Shown one piece after another: positions 19,249 through 30,013 of a stretch of DNA of 60,541 bases. A program made the position numbers and the translations under genes. The stretch lies in the NCBI GenBank assembly GCA_949280815.1, contig CASDJM010000005.1, forward strand, positions 1-60,541, given 5' to 3'. The notes beneath the pieces are model-generated. The model worked only from the letters and a program-made list of their open reading frames with translations. It was not told the origin of the DNA and made no database searches. Position 1 is the first letter of the stretch. Each line of letters begins with the position of its first letter. This DNA comes from an uncultured Clostridia bacterium. Its GTDB lineage: Bacteria; Bacillota; Clostridia; TANB77; CAG-508.

Positions 19249-20547
19249 TTATTTAATAATCGTTCTCTTTTCATCAGCACCCACACCAATATATCTCACT
19301 GGTACACCTGTATAATCTTCAATAAAATGAATGTAATCTTGTGCCTCTTTCGGAAGTTCTTCAAAAGTCGTTGCTCCTTCTGTATTCCAACCACCTTTTA
19401 ACTCTTGATAAACTGGCTCACATTTTTCCTTATCGATTGGAACATGTCTAATTGTGTTTCCCTTATATTGATAACCAACACACACATTAATTTGATCTAA
19501 CTTACCAATCGTATCTAAATGATTAACACACAATGACGTCAAACCACTTGTATTTTTTGTATGTTTTACCATAACTAAATCAAGCCAACCTGTTCTTCTT
19601 GGTCTTCCTGTGGTTGTTCCATACTCATGACCCCACTCACGAATTTTATCTCCAATTTCATTATCCTGTTCTGTTACAAATGGACCATTTCCAACTCTTG
19701 AAGTATAGGCTTTGATAACTCCTATTACTTCATTTACTAAAGTAGGACCTATCCCTGCACCTGAAGCTGTACCACTTGCATTTGGATTAGAAGAAGTTGT
19801 CATTGGATAATCTCCATGGTCATTATCTAACCAAAAGGATTGAGCTCCTTCTATAATAATCAATTCATCTTTTTCAATGGCTTCATCTAAAATCGGATGA
19901 ATATCTACAATAAAATCTTGTAAAGTGTCTTTGTATTGCATACAATACTCATATTCTTCTTGTACTGTAATAATCGGAAACTTTTCTTCTTGATAAACTC
20001 CTTTTTCAATTAGCTTATTGGCTTCTGCCACTAAAACATTATATACTTTAAGATTTTCCGCAATTTTATTTTTCAAATCTGTTTCTTCTAAGAATAAATC
20101 GTACATTCTCAAATTAGTACGTCTAGCTTTTTCCTCATAAGTAGTGCCAACACCTCTTCCTGTCGTTCCTACTTTTTCTGTTTTTAACATCTCATATAAT
20201 CTGTCTAATTGTTTGTGATGCGGAAAAGTAATATGCGTTCTTTCACTTACTACCAAATTATCCTTTTCTACTTTTACACCCGCTTCTCTCATTTGTTGAA
20301 TCTCTTCTGTTAAAATTTGAAGATCTGCTACTACTCCTGATCCAATAATAGAAAGAACTTCTGATCGAATAATGGCTGATGGTAATAAGTGCATCGCATA
20401 TTTTTTACCATTGGCAACTACAGTATGTCCTGCATTACTTCCTCCTGTTGCTCTGATTACAACAGATGCATCTTTTGCTTCATAATGAACTGCTCTTCCT
20501 TTTCCCTCATCTCCATACTGAAGACCAATAATCATTTTTACTGCCAT
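19249..20547 (-). CDS. purA: Adenylosuccinate synthetase
   Basis: 432 aa, first committed step from IMP to AMP (IMP + aspartate + GTP). The N-terminal P-loop region reads GLQYGDEGKGRAVHYEAK, with GDEGKG the family signature. GGSNAGHTVV follows as the catalytic His block, then TTGRGVGTTYEEKARR (IMP binding), and the C-terminal TGRPRRTGWLDLV aspartate/GTP loop. Length is normal. The 5' end has AAGGAGAATGAG close to ATG. It is flanked by a partial inverted-repeat fragment upstream and by lysA downstream with more than 250 bases between, so it is likely its own unit. Confidence 0.97.
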   Translation of the reverse strand: MAVKMIIGLQYGDEGKGRAVHYEAKDASVVIRATGGSNAGHTVVANGKKYAMHLLPSAIIRSEVLSIIGSGVVADLQILTEEIQQMREAGVKVEKDNLVVSERTHITFPHHKQLDRLYEMLKTEKVGTTGRGVGTTYEEKARRTNLRMYDLFLEETDLKNKIAENLKVYNVLVAEANKLIEKGVYQEEKFPIITVQEEYEYCMQYKDTLQDFIVDIHPILDEAIEKDELIIIEGAQSFWLDNDHGDYPMTTSSNPNASGTASGAGIGPTLVNEVIGVIKAYTSRVGNGPFVTEQDNEIGDKIREWGHEYGTTTGRPRRTGWLDLVMVKHTKNTSGLTSLCVNHLDTIGKLDQINVCVGYQYKGNTIRHVPIDKEKCEPVYQELKGGWNTEGATTFEELPKEAQDYIHFIEDYTGVPVRYIGVGADEKRTIIK

Positions 20548-20652
20548 ATCTCATTCTCCTTTTTTTACTATATTTTCAATTGGATTATACCATTGCATTG
20601 ATACGAAGTCAATTCTTGCTAAGCAATTTCGTTTTAATTTTTCAAAAAACTT

Positions 20653-20705
20653 GTTACTGGTCAGCCTTGCTCTTTTCTTTTTAGTGAGAAAGCTTACTAT
20701 ATTAT
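20653..20705 (+). repeat. Solo left arm of the core-carrying repeat family (partial copy A)
   Basis: Starts GTTACTGGTCAGCCTTGC and continues through TTTTTAGTGAGAAAGC and TTACTATAT, matching the left arms at 42388 and 58566 almost base for base. The conserved core and the right arm are absent; unrelated sequence with its own TATATATTAG hairpin follows. It shows that arms can exist without the core. Confidence 0.8.
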
Positions 20706-20761
20706 AAAGTGTTTTATATATTAGAAGGTCGTATGACTTTCCTAATATATAAAAAATGCAA

Positions 20762-20800
20762 AAAACACGTTACAACATTTCGTCATATCGTGTTTTTCGT
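20762..20800. terminator. Terminator downstream of the metalloprotease gene
   Basis: AAAAACACG and CGTGTTTTT form a 9-bp stem with poly-A/poly-T on either side, so it can work in both directions. It begins a few bases after the protease stop codon at 20804. Confidence 0.75.
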
Positions 20801-20803
20801 TTT

Positions 20804-23800
20804 TTATTTTAAAATAGGATATCCTTTTGTTGCAATCTTGCTAAAATCCCAAAGTTTTTCATCAAATCCCAAACCTCTGTAAAACTCTGCATTTAAATTA
20901 TTTCTTGCAATAGTATCTAAATGTCCTGCTGTTGTTGCATTTACACGGCTAGCACCTACACATTCGGTCACCTCATAACATTTCGTCAAGCAAGCAATTA
21001 CTTGGGATTGAACTGCTCCTACACACTTATATGGAAGCATTCTATTACCTTGTGCATCATTATAACCTGTCATATTACCAAAGGCAACACTATTTTTTAA
21101 GCTTGGTGTATTATAAATATTTCCTATCAGTGAAGCATTAAACACACTGTTTTCAAGGTTCGTATAACTGTTACTTGATTTGGTAATAGCAACATCTGTA
21201 ATAATATTTTCAATCGTTCCACCTTGTTGCATAGAACCTACTAAGCCACCATTTTCTGTTCCAGTTACATTTAAAGTACCTTGTACATAAATATCTTTCA
21301 TTTTTCCACCATATTTTCTACCAGCAAAAGTAGATACATATACACCTGTTCCTGTTACATTAGCATTTTTAACAGAAATATTTTCAAACACAGAGTTAGC
21401 ATTATCTCTTCCGTCCATTCCTGTAACTACTGCAACATTGTTTCTTCCAGATAATGTGATATTTTCAAACTTCATGTTTTTGAAAGTCGCTGTAAAAGTT
21501 TCTTGTGCAAATGCCGTTACAAAGTCTCCATTTCCTCTACCAGTACCTGTATTCGTAAAGTTTCGAATATTTAAGTTTTGTACCGTTCCTCTAAAATTAG
21601 CAAATAAGCTACAATTGTTTAAGTTTGAAATAGTATGTCCATTTCCTTCTATTTTTCCTGTAAATATTTCCGTTATAGCAGCATTGCCTGTAGTTGTGTA
21701 ACCAGTAAAGTCTATATCTTTTGTTAATTCAAATATTCCACCTGTTTCAGCATTTATTTTCTCTACAAATTCTTCTTTATTTGAAATCTTTGTAACCAAG
21801 CGCTCTACTGTACAATCTCTAGTAATAACATTGCTAATGGCTCCCCCAATTAAGCTTAAATCATTTTTGCTACCAAAGTACATTTTCAAACCTGTTACAT
21901 TGATTTTTTCAGCCGTACTAGATTCTATTTTATTAGCTAAAGCTCCTGAAGTAGTATTATCTCTTGGAATATCTGTATCTTCTAAGGTCAAGTTTCCAAC
22001 ATAACCATATCTTATTTTATTAAAGATCGGTATTTTATTGCCAATTATTTTATGTCCATTACCATTTAATCTACCCATAAATGTCTGTGTTACATTGGTT
22101 GTCATTCCTGAAAAATCAATGTCATTTGCTAATACATAATAACCATAAGGCTCTTTATTAATTTTTTCTACTAATTCTTGTGCTGTTCTTATATATGTTA
22201 TTTTAATATTTTTTCCAAGTGGATCTTCCACAAAGTCATTCGTAGCACTCTTTAAGTAATGATAATAAATCTTTCTAAGATTGGTTCTTTGGGAAATATT
22301 TCTATCTCCTTTATTGGCATCATTAATCAAAGCTTCTGTATATCTTTCTATCATGTAATCGACATCAATGAACTTATTATTCCTAATACTTTGTTCTACT
22401 GTTTCGTATCGACTCATCTTGTATTGTTTCCAATCCATTTCTGTACCAGTTACCATTTTTGTAATTTTCTTAATGGCATCTAAGTCATTAGCAGATGCTT
22501 TGCTACCATAAGTAACATATCCATCAACTCCTGCATAACCTAGCATCTCAAAGAAATTACGTTTGGTAGAGAATGCATCGGCATAACCACCATCTAAATG
22601 TCCAATAAACCAACGGTTTACCCATACAGATTCAAACCCATAATCATTACTTCCAAGACCATTGATAACATTTAATCCTCTTACACTTGCTCCCCAAGCA
22701 TTATTTGGTCTTAGCACAATTCTATTATCATATAAAGCTTCTAAGGATGTTAATTTCATAGCTGTTGCCTGTTGTGCTGTAATGCCTCCCCAAGAAGACC
22801 AACCAGCAGATATATTCATTCTTGTTGCAATTTTTGCTTGTTGTTCTGGTGTTAATTTAATAAATGCTTTTCCTTCTATATAGTCTAGTAAATCTAGGGC
22901 ATTTTGTTGTCCTTTATAATAATTTTCTAATTTTTCTTTTGTATTAATTCTCTCAGGTGTTAAATTCTGAGTGGCATTACCTTCTTTATTCAAATAGAAA
23001 GATGTATTAAAGTAATATGGTCCAACATCTTGAATAAGATTGTTTTCACTCCAATTAGCATATTGTTGAACATTACCTTCTGTAAGTGTTTCAAGTTGCA
23101 CTCTAGCACCACGTTGATATAACATTATTTTATCATATAAAGCGTGTTCAAATTCGTGTGTCCAAGTATCAAAATTAGTAAGTCCTGGTCTTGCTTGGAA
23201 CCATAAGAATCCAGCTGTATTACCAACACCTGCTGAACTACCTGCTGGTTGCCATAGTCCAAAAACTTCACTAAAGTTCTTAAAGAATGGATATTGTAGC
23301 CCAACTTTTCCTTGTGTATAAACTGCTGTTGTTCCTATTGGAACATTTGTGCCTGGAAAGTAACTAGTTTTATAACTTGTAATTATTTTTGTACAATCAT
23401 AAACCATAATACAATATCGATTCCATTTGCCATAATCAAATGAGTCTGCTAATGTACTAAAATGTCTTTTTACAAGGCTAACATGACTATTAACTGTATT
23501 TCTAACTGCTGTTCTTCCAGCATCCGTATTCACATCTTTATGATATAACTGAGAAGGTCCAAATTGTAAATGAGCAGGTCCAGAAATCATATAAGCACAA
23601 TCATTTGGCAGTGTAATAACGGGAAGTATCATTCTTGCATTTTTCTTAAGTTGATACCATCCACGATATAATATTTCTGGTTTATCGTCTACTGCAACTT
23701 CAGCAAGTATATTTCTGCTACCGAAGTACTCTGTAAACCAGTCATCTACATTTTCATATCCACCAATATTAGCTATTATATAATCTAAGAAATAACCAAC

Positions 23801-26800
23801 ACTTGAACTTCCTGTGTATTTTTTTAGACATGTATTGTAAAATGCATCTGTATTGCCTGGCACTAAATTTCCTACAAATGTTTCTTTTACAACATTATAA
23901 TAGGTCATTGAGTCAGAATACATTTTACCTTCAAATAGCATTAGGTCTGCTACTTTCGTTCCTCTTATTTCAAATCCATACCATCTGTCATAATAGGTAT
24001 ATCCATATACAATTTCTTTTAGTTTTCCACTGTCAATTAAATCTTGTTGTATTTTACTATTTAATACCTTGTTTTCCATAGTAAGTACACTATTTTCGTC
24101 ATTTTGTAATAATTGCATTGCAATTTGTTTTGCATTGGCTTTTATAATTTGATTGTAATGATCTTTGTATAATCTACTATCTCCTGCTGTTGTTAGTGGG
24201 TCTAAATCAGTTGTATAGTCAAGACCTTTAATGTATTGTTCTATGGTATTTATCATGCTTCCGTCTTCTTTAATCGCATAATTATCATAAGCATAATTTA
24301 ATTTTAGTTCTGGTATTTTATAAATTGCTATATTTTGTTGGAATTTTTCAAAGTTCACAGTATATTCTTTTACGCTATTATCTTCAAAGACTACTTTAAT
24401 CGTTGTGATTTTTTGATAATCTTTTGAAGTAAGATACGTTATCAATTTTCCATTGGCATAAGGTAAAATATGCTCAATTGCTTTTGTACTTAATACATCG
24501 TTAGTAGGAATGCTTGATGCATCCATTACTAAGTATTTTGCATCATAATATGGCATTAATTTATGCAAGTTATGATAAGTTGTTAATTTATTATTGTCAA
24601 ATCCTGCTATCTTTTTAATTCTACTATATTCTGGAATGTATAACTTGTTCGTTGTCGATTCTTCTACTACAATATCGTCTCCCTTATGGGAATCCTTTTT
24701 CAACGCTGGTAAGTTCTCATAAGAAACATCGGTACAATTCCATATCTCTTCATCAAATTTTGCTTCTTCTACAAAAAATTCTTGGTTCATATTGGCTTTT
24801 GCTATTTTCTTAACTTTGTTTCCAGATGCGTTTGAAATTAGTTGTGATTCTTCTAATTCATAGTTGTTGGTTGAAGCAGAATTCATAGCAGTACCACATA
24901 TTTTGTTTACTCCTGTTCCTGTACATAAACTGATATTATTCGTTAAGGTTACTTTGCTGTTTCTAACAAGTCCTAAAATTCCTCCATTGTTTTTCGCTCT
25001 TGTATTGTTTACAAATTCTATTTTAGCAATACAGTTCGTAATGCTAGCATCTGCTGTTCCCCAGCCATCTCCAGCAATTCCTCCTATACCATCTCTAGTT
25101 GAGGTAACGGATTCTATGATACCTTCTACATAACAGTCTTTAATGGTACTTCCATCAAATTTTCCTGCAATGGCTGCTACCCTAATATGGTCTAATTTGA
25201 TATGAAGTTTCGTTACACTACTTTCTTCTACGGTACAACCAGGTTGCATATCGCCAACCATTCCGGCAGATTCATTAGAACCTGTTGTCATATCTAATCC
25301 CTTAATATGTACATTGTTAATGGTTGTGTTTTGTGCTACATTTGAAATAGCTCCTTTACTATTTGCTCCTACTAAATTTACATTTTCTAAGGTAAGATTT
25401 TTAACAGTTGCTCCTTCTAAGGTTTCAAATAATGGTTTATTGACATTGTAAATTTTATAACCATTTCCATTTAAGGTTCCTCTAAAAGTATCTGGTATAA
25501 TGCTATTTCTTGATACATTCAAATAAGAAGCATCATAATTTTGTGTTAAAGTAAAGGTTCCTGCTGGATTTTTTTCTATTTCAGAAATAAGAGCTTCAAT
25601 ACTCTTGTTGTGTGCCACTCCATTTTCCATTTTACTATATGTTACTTTTAGTTTATTCTGTTTCGTTCCTTCTTCATATTGAATCACATGATCATAAGCT
25701 AAGATAAAGTTTAAGTCTCCTTCTTCTGTGATTTCATAATCTTCAATTGTTGTATAGAACATTGGCATTCCTTTGGTTCTTACTTTTACGATATAGTCAT
25801 CTAAATGGTCTTTTAATTGTGATTCTGTTATACTTGTTACTTCGGATGCTTTTCCTTCTTGGTATAAACTAATTTCTAAGATGTCTTTTACCTCAAATAG
25901 ACGTTCTGCACTTATATTAATTCTTTCTGCTAATAATTTTTGTGCTACATATTCATTATCCCCTGTTGTAATTTGGTTGGTGTCTAAGTCGTAATCTACT
26001 AGTATTTCTATTTCATATTCTTCACAAACCCCTTTTGGGAAGCTAATTTCTGTCAGGTTGCGGTTAAATGGTTCTTGTTTTACAATTTCTCCATTTTCAT
26101 TTGTAATTTTGATGGTTCCTCCTGTTATAGTATCTTCTGTGTCATTTACCACAAAATTCACTTTAATGGCTTGATTTTCTTCATCTTCTACATAACCAAA
26201 TCCAGTGATAGTTGGTCTTAATTTTAAAATTCCTACTCTTGTTTGGTTATTTTCAGTAATTTCGATTTCTTTTGTATTATCTAATATTACTTTTTCTATG
26301 GTAATCGTTTTTGGTCCAAAGCTTGAAACTACTGGTACATTGGTTTTATAGGTTGTTCCTTGTTTTTCTAGTGAATAGGTTTTTCCATTAATAACTGCTT
26401 GGACAGGATAAAAGACTGTTTTGTTTGTACTGTCAAAAGCTATGGTTACCTCTTCTCCTCTTTCAAAGTATTTCGTCTGTTTTTCCCCTTTATAGGTTTT
26501 AATATCATTAATTTTTAGTTCATAATCTGCAATTAATTGGATTGGTCTCCTTCTAAACTCTTCGTCTTCCACATAATTTTGATTGGTTTCTTCTGGTAAT
26601 TGATTCGTATCTCTATCATAGGTCATCTTAGCAACTAAAGTATATTCTGTATCTATTTCTACATTCTCAATAGCAAATGTAATATGCTCAGCATCAAACT
26701 CTTTGGTTGCCATGATTTGATTGTCACTGTTTCTAATTAAATCTGCTTTTCCTTTTATAAAAGCTTTATCTGGGTCTACGATATTAGCCGTTAGGGTAAC

Positions 26801-29599
26801 TTTATGATTTTGAATATCATCTACTTGCTTAAATGCTTCACTCGTTGGTTTAGCTTTTAGAACATCTACTTGGACACGATTGCTTGCATTTGCTGTAACA
26901 TTTCCTTCAAAAAAGAATTCAGTTGTATCTAAGTTCAATATTCCTGCCGTTTCTCCTGCACTTAATGTAACAGAATAAGTCACATTTTCGTCATTATCGA
27001 TATGTTTGGTTGCGATACATTTTAAGTTATTTACCAAAATATGAGTAATTTCTAGGTCTTTTTTGTTGGTTTCCATTTCATAGGTTAATGTTATATTTTC
27101 CTTTTTCTCTGGATATTTTTTAGAAGCCTCTACTTTATTAATATTAACTACTGGTGTTGCTTCTATTTTTTCTTCTAATAACATTTCTTGCGTATGAGTA
27201 TATTGATTATCATTTTCTAATAACTCATAATTAGCAAACACTTTTATTCTGTAACTACTTGCCATAGTTGCTTTACTCGTATCTAACTGGCTATTGATAT
27301 AATAAGTATTTTTAATTTCTTCTTCCGTTGAATCATCTGTTAAGTTATCTTCTACTAACTGATCTGTTAGATTTTTTGTTGCTATTTCATTGTTGTGATT
27401 ATCATATAATTTTACAGTAAGATCTGTAATTGTATGATCCCTATCTTTTATATATAATTGTATATCCATTTGCTTTGTTTCTGGACTTTCGTTGGCTCTA
27501 AATCGGCTAACCATTGGTGCATTTTTTATAACCTTTACTGGTATCTCTTGATTTACCTCAAATGTTTTCCCATTGGTTAAAATAACTTTCTCTAGTTTTA
27601 TCGTATGGTTCCCTGTACTAGATAAACCATCTACTAATGCTTTATAAGTATCATTTTCTTTGGTAAGTTCATAGGTTTTTCCATTTATGATAGCTTCTTT
27701 TGGCGTACAAGTCGTAGCATTGGTACTACTAAATTTTAAGGCAATCACTTCTCCTATTTTAAATTCTTCTGTTTTTTCTGCTGTTTCTCCTTGATAACGA
27801 TAGGTTTCAAAATTTGAAACTTTGAAATCATAATTAACAATAAAACTTAAATCCTCTTGATGTGTAACACTTCCTTGATTATCGCCTTCTACTTCTAAAG
27901 TATCAGTATCTAAGTTATATTGCATACTTAGTAAAATTTGATATTCTTTTCCTTCTTCTACTTTTACATTGATTTTGTTATTCCCTGAAACAATTTCTCC
28001 CTCTTGAATATAGTCTGTTGTTTCTTGGGTAGCATTTTCATTCTCTTGTTTCTTCTCTATAATTCGATAATTTCCTATTATAAAAGATTTATCTGGATCT
28101 ACCACATCATAAGATAGATTTAATTCTGTTTTTTCAATATCTTCTTCTACTCTCCAGTTTGCAATTTCTGGTTGTTGTTTTAAAATATCTATCTTGATAG
28201 TTTCTTTTAATTTCACTTCTTTTCCATTATCCAATTTTGCCTTTTCTAATTTATACTCTGTTACACCACTAGTATTTCCTACGTTTATTTTAATTTCATA
28301 TAAATTGTTATTAGCTTCATTTCTTTTTATTTCATATTCTTTTCCATTTATCGTAATAGCTTGAATGATTGCATCATAATTTACATCAGCATCAAAGCTT
28401 ATTACAATTTCTTCGTTTTTAGTTGGATAATAATTGTTAACTAGTAACTCTCTTATCGTTACTTCATAGTTTAACTTATTTTCTATTTTTTGAATTAAAA
28501 TACTCAAATCTGTTATTGTAATTTTTCCATCACTATTCATATCTGCATTTTCTAATAAGGTCTTTACTTCTTCAATTGTTTTGTCTTCTCCCAACGGTTT
28601 TAAATGAACTAAATGTGATACCAACAAATTAACATCAGCATAATTTACTGCTCCATCACCATTTAATTCTCCTTTCTGTGCAAAAGTCGTAACTGCTCCA
28701 TAAACTGTCCCTATGAATTGCATTGATAGTACAATTGCTAGTGTCGCCACAACAGATATTTTTGTTTTTTCACTTGTCATCCATTTCTTTCCAAAATATA
28801 CAGCTCTTATCGCTAATAATACTTCTGCTATTAACAATAAAAATAACATCGTATAATTTCTACCTGTTCTTGGCAATTTGCCTTTGTACAATTGTTCTTG
28901 TTCTTCTAGGTTTATCTCACTACTTGGCTTTTTTATGGTTGATTTACTATATGATATTTCCCCTGGTTTTTGAGTAGATGGCTTATCTTCTGGTTTATTG
29001 TCTGGCTTGCCTGTTGGTGTATCACCTGGTTTATTGTCTGGCTTACCTGTTGGTGTATCACCTGGTTTAATATCTGGCTCTCCTGTTGGTTTGTCATCAG
29101 GTTTTTGTTGTTCTTCTAAGATATCTATATTTAATTTTGCCTTTTCTGCATTAACCACATAAATATCCTTTTTGCCCTCTGAAGTCACCATATATTCCAT
29201 TTTTACTTCTGTTTTTGTAGCTTTTACCCCTTCTCTCACTTTAAGTGACACTTCTAGCACATTCTCTTCTAGGATTGTTCCTGCTTTTTTATACAAAACA
29301 AATTCACTGGTATTTGGATTGTATTGCAATCCTTCCCAGCCATTCATTGTTTTAAAATCAGTTTCTTTAACTTCTTCAAAAATAGCCTTATCATATACAA
29401 AAGTTCCTTGATAGGCATTAATCCCATACTTTATTTCTTGAAAAGTATCTAATTTCAATGTGAATACAATAGTATCACCTTGATACAGTTTTTGAGACGT
29501 ACTATTCAAGCTCGCCTCTATTCTTGTACTTGCATTCGAAATTGTGCTTGTTGAAATTAATATTATAATTGCTACAAACATGCTAATTAATTTTTTCAT
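20804..29599 (-). CDS. Giant surface zinc metalloprotease, M26/Zmp-like, with cohesin-like and dockerin modules
   Basis: 2931 aa. Signal peptide 1-23; cohesin-like beta domain about 24-165; Pro/Thr/Lys repeats (GDTPTGKPDNKP) about 170-215; LPRTG sorting motif about 242-246 followed by a hydrophobic segment and positive charges, then a second hydrophobic segment. A dockerin-like pair (ELNGDGAVNYADVNLL about 307, DMNSDGKITITDLSIL about 352) and a long run of Ig-like beta repeats (about 380-1240) follow. GLUG-type repeats flank the catalytic region on both sides (about 1330-1470 and 2430-2900). The zinc site is THEFEHALYD (HExxH, about 2148-2152) with a candidate third ligand Glu about 18 residues later. 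An internal N-terminal LPxTG is a known feature of streptococcal IgA1 protease and Zmp enzymes. Likely substrate: host or mucus glycoproteins (inferred). Confidence 0.85.
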   Translation of the reverse strand: MKKLISMFVAIIILISTSTISNASTRIEASLNSTSQKLYQGDTIVFTLKLDTFQEIKYGINAYQGTFVYDKAIFEEVKETDFKTMNGWEGLQYNPNTSEFVLYKKAGTILEENVLEVSLKVREGVKATKTEVKMEYMVTSEGKKDIYVVNAEKAKLNIDILEEQQKPDDKPTGEPDIKPGDTPTGKPDNKPGDTPTGKPDNKPEDKPSTQKPGEISYSKSTIKKPSSEINLEEQEQLYKGKLPRTGRNYTMLFLLLIAEVLLAIRAVYFGKKWMTSEKTKISVVATLAIVLSMQFIGTVYGAVTTFAQKGELNGDGAVNYADVNLLVSHLVHLKPLGEDKTIEEVKTLLENADMNSDGKITITDLSILIQKIENKLNYEVTIRELLVNNYYPTKNEEIVISFDADVNYDAIIQAITINGKEYEIKRNEANNNLYEIKINVGNTSGVTEYKLEKAKLDNGKEVKLKETIKIDILKQQPEIANWRVEEDIEKTELNLSYDVVDPDKSFIIGNYRIIEKKQENENATQETTDYIQEGEIVSGNNKINVKVEEGKEYQILLSMQYNLDTDTLEVEGDNQGSVTHQEDLSFIVNYDFKVSNFETYRYQGETAEKTEEFKIGEVIALKFSSTNATTCTPKEAIINGKTYELTKENDTYKALVDGLSSTGNHTIKLEKVILTNGKTFEVNQEIPVKVIKNAPMVSRFRANESPETKQMDIQLYIKDRDHTITDLTVKLYDNHNNEIATKNLTDQLVEDNLTDDSTEEEIKNTYYINSQLDTSKATMASSYRIKVFANYELLENDNQYTHTQEMLLEEKIEATPVVNINKVEASKKYPEKKENITLTYEMETNKKDLEITHILVNNLKCIATKHIDNDENVTYSVTLSAGETAGILNLDTTEFFFEGNVTANASNRVQVDVLKAKPTSEAFKQVDDIQNHKVTLTANIVDPDKAFIKGKADLIRNSDNQIMATKEFDAEHITFAIENVEIDTEYTLVAKMTYDRDTNQLPEETNQNYVEDEEFRRRPIQLIADYELKINDIKTYKGEKQTKYFERGEEVTIAFDSTNKTVFYPVQAVINGKTYSLEKQGTTYKTNVPVVSSFGPKTITIEKVILDNTKEIEITENNQTRVGILKLRPTITGFGYVEDEENQAIKVNFVVNDTEDTITGGTIKITNENGEIVKQEPFNRNLTEISFPKGVCEEYEIEILVDYDLDTNQITTGDNEYVAQKLLAERINISAERLFEVKDILEISLYQEGKASEVTSITESQLKDHLDDYIVKVRTKGMPMFYTTIEDYEITEEGDLNFILAYDHVIQYEEGTKQNKLKVTYSKMENGVAHNKSIEALISEIEKNPAGTFTLTQNYDASYLNVSRNSIIPDTFRGTLNGNGYKIYNVNKPLFETLEGATVKNLTLENVNLVGANSKGAISNVAQNTTINNVHIKGLDMTTGSNESAGMVGDMQPGCTVEESSVTKLHIKLDHIRVAAIAGKFDGSTIKDCYVEGIIESVTSTRDGIGGIAGDGWGTADASITNCIAKIEFVNNTRAKNNGGILGLVRNSKVTLTNNISLCTGTGVNKICGTAMNSASTNNYELEESQLISNASGNKVKKIAKANMNQEFFVEEAKFDEEIWNCTDVSYENLPALKKDSHKGDDIVVEESTTNKLYIPEYSRIKKIAGFDNNKLTTYHNLHKLMPYYDAKYLVMDASSIPTNDVLSTKAIEHILPYANGKLITYLTSKDYQKITTIKVVFEDNSVKEYTVNFEKFQQNIAIYKIPELKLNYAYDNYAIKEDGSMINTIEQYIKGLDYTTDLDPLTTAGDSRLYKDHYNQIIKANAKQIAMQLLQNDENSVLTMENKVLNSKIQQDLIDSGKLKEIVYGYTYYDRWYGFEIRGTKVADLMLFEGKMYSDSMTYYNVVKETFVGNLVPGNTDAFYNTCLKKYTGSSSVGYFLDYIIANIGGYENVDDWFTEYFGSRNILAEVAVDDKPEILYRGWYQLKKNARMILPVITLPNDCAYMISGPAHLQFGPSQLYHKDVNTDAGRTAVRNTVNSHVSLVKRHFSTLADSFDYGKWNRYCIMVYDCTKIITSYKTSYFPGTNVPIGTTAVYTQGKVGLQYPFFKNFSEVFGLWQPAGSSAGVGNTAGFLWFQARPGLTNFDTWTHEFEHALYDKIMLYQRGARVQLETLTEGNVQQYANWSENNLIQDVGPYYFNTSFYLNKEGNATQNLTPERINTKEKLENYYKGQQNALDLLDYIEGKAFIKLTPEQQAKIATRMNISAGWSSWGGITAQQATAMKLTSLEALYDNRIVLRPNNAWGASVRGLNVINGLGSNDYGFESVWVNRWFIGHLDGGYADAFSTKRNFFEMLGYAGVDGYVTYGSKASANDLDAIKKITKMVTGTEMDWKQYKMSRYETVEQSIRNNKFIDVDYMIERYTEALINDANKGDRNISQRTNLRKIYYHYLKSATNDFVEDPLGKNIKITYIRTAQELVEKINKEPYGYYVLANDIDFSGMTTNVTQTFMGRLNGNGHKIIGNKIPIFNKIRYGYVGNLTLEDTDIPRDNTTSGALANKIESSTAEKINVTGLKMYFGSKNDLSLIGGAISNVITRDCTVERLVTKISNKEEFVEKINAETGGIFELTKDIDFTGYTTTGNAAITEIFTGKIEGNGHTISNLNNCSLFANFRGTVQNLNIRNFTNTGTGRGNGDFVTAFAQETFTATFKNMKFENITLSGRNNVAVVTGMDGRDNANSVFENISVKNANVTGTGVYVSTFAGRKYGGKMKDIYVQGTLNVTGTENGGLVGSMQQGGTIENIITDVAITKSSNSYTNLENSVFNASLIGNIYNTPSLKNSVAFGNMTGYNDAQGNRMLPYKCVGAVQSQVIACLTKCYEVTECVGASRVNATTAGHLDTIARNNLNAEFYRGLGFDEKLWDFSKIATKGYPILK

Positions 29600-30011
29600 C
29601 TTTAATCTCTCCTTATGATTATATTATTTATATTATTGTAGCAATTTTTAATTCTTCTTTCAATATTAGAAACTATCTTTTTTATATTTTTCTTCTTAAT
29701 ATGACTTATTTGCTTAAGACTTTATAGTAATTTTACAGTTTGTTATCTTTTTTGAAATTATTTTGCAATATTTCCTTGTATTTTTCTCCTATCCCTTACT
29801 TCCGTAAGAAAAGCAATGGTGTCAACCCAAATCCAAAATCCTAAAAGCGTTGATTTTTATTAAATAAGTAAATACTATTAAATTATACTTATGGGATTTT
29901 GAAGTTAGGTTGACACCATTGAAGATACAAAAAGGGCAAGTTTCAATTTTTCTTATATAATAAAAAAATGGCAAAAAAATGAGACAGTTGAAACCTGTCC
30001 CCCTTGTCTCA
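29600..30011. other. Intergenic interval between the metalloprotease and glgP
   Basis: About 410 bases with no gene. It holds the metalloprotease 5' leader (AGGAGAGATTAAAG before its ATG), a 108-bp inverted repeat (29814-29921) and the glgP terminator. The AT-rich stretch near 29600-29760 probably contains the metalloprotease promoter, but no single promoter stands out. Confidence 0.5.
29814..29921. repeat. Inverted repeat element of about 108 bp
   Basis: CAATGGTGTCAACC at the left pairs with GGTTGACACCATTG at the right (14 of 14), continued by AAAATCC/GGATTTT inside. The centre is AT-rich and codes for nothing. It is unrelated in sequence to the other inverted repeats in this window, so it is a separate palindromic family. 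Confidence 0.7.
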
Positions 30012-30013
30012 TC
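29965..30013 (-). terminator. Terminator of glgP
   Basis: On the minus strand ATGAGACA...TGTCTCAT forms an 8-bp stem with an internal CAGGTTTCAACTG, and T7 follows. It overlaps the glgP stop codon. Confidence 0.8.
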
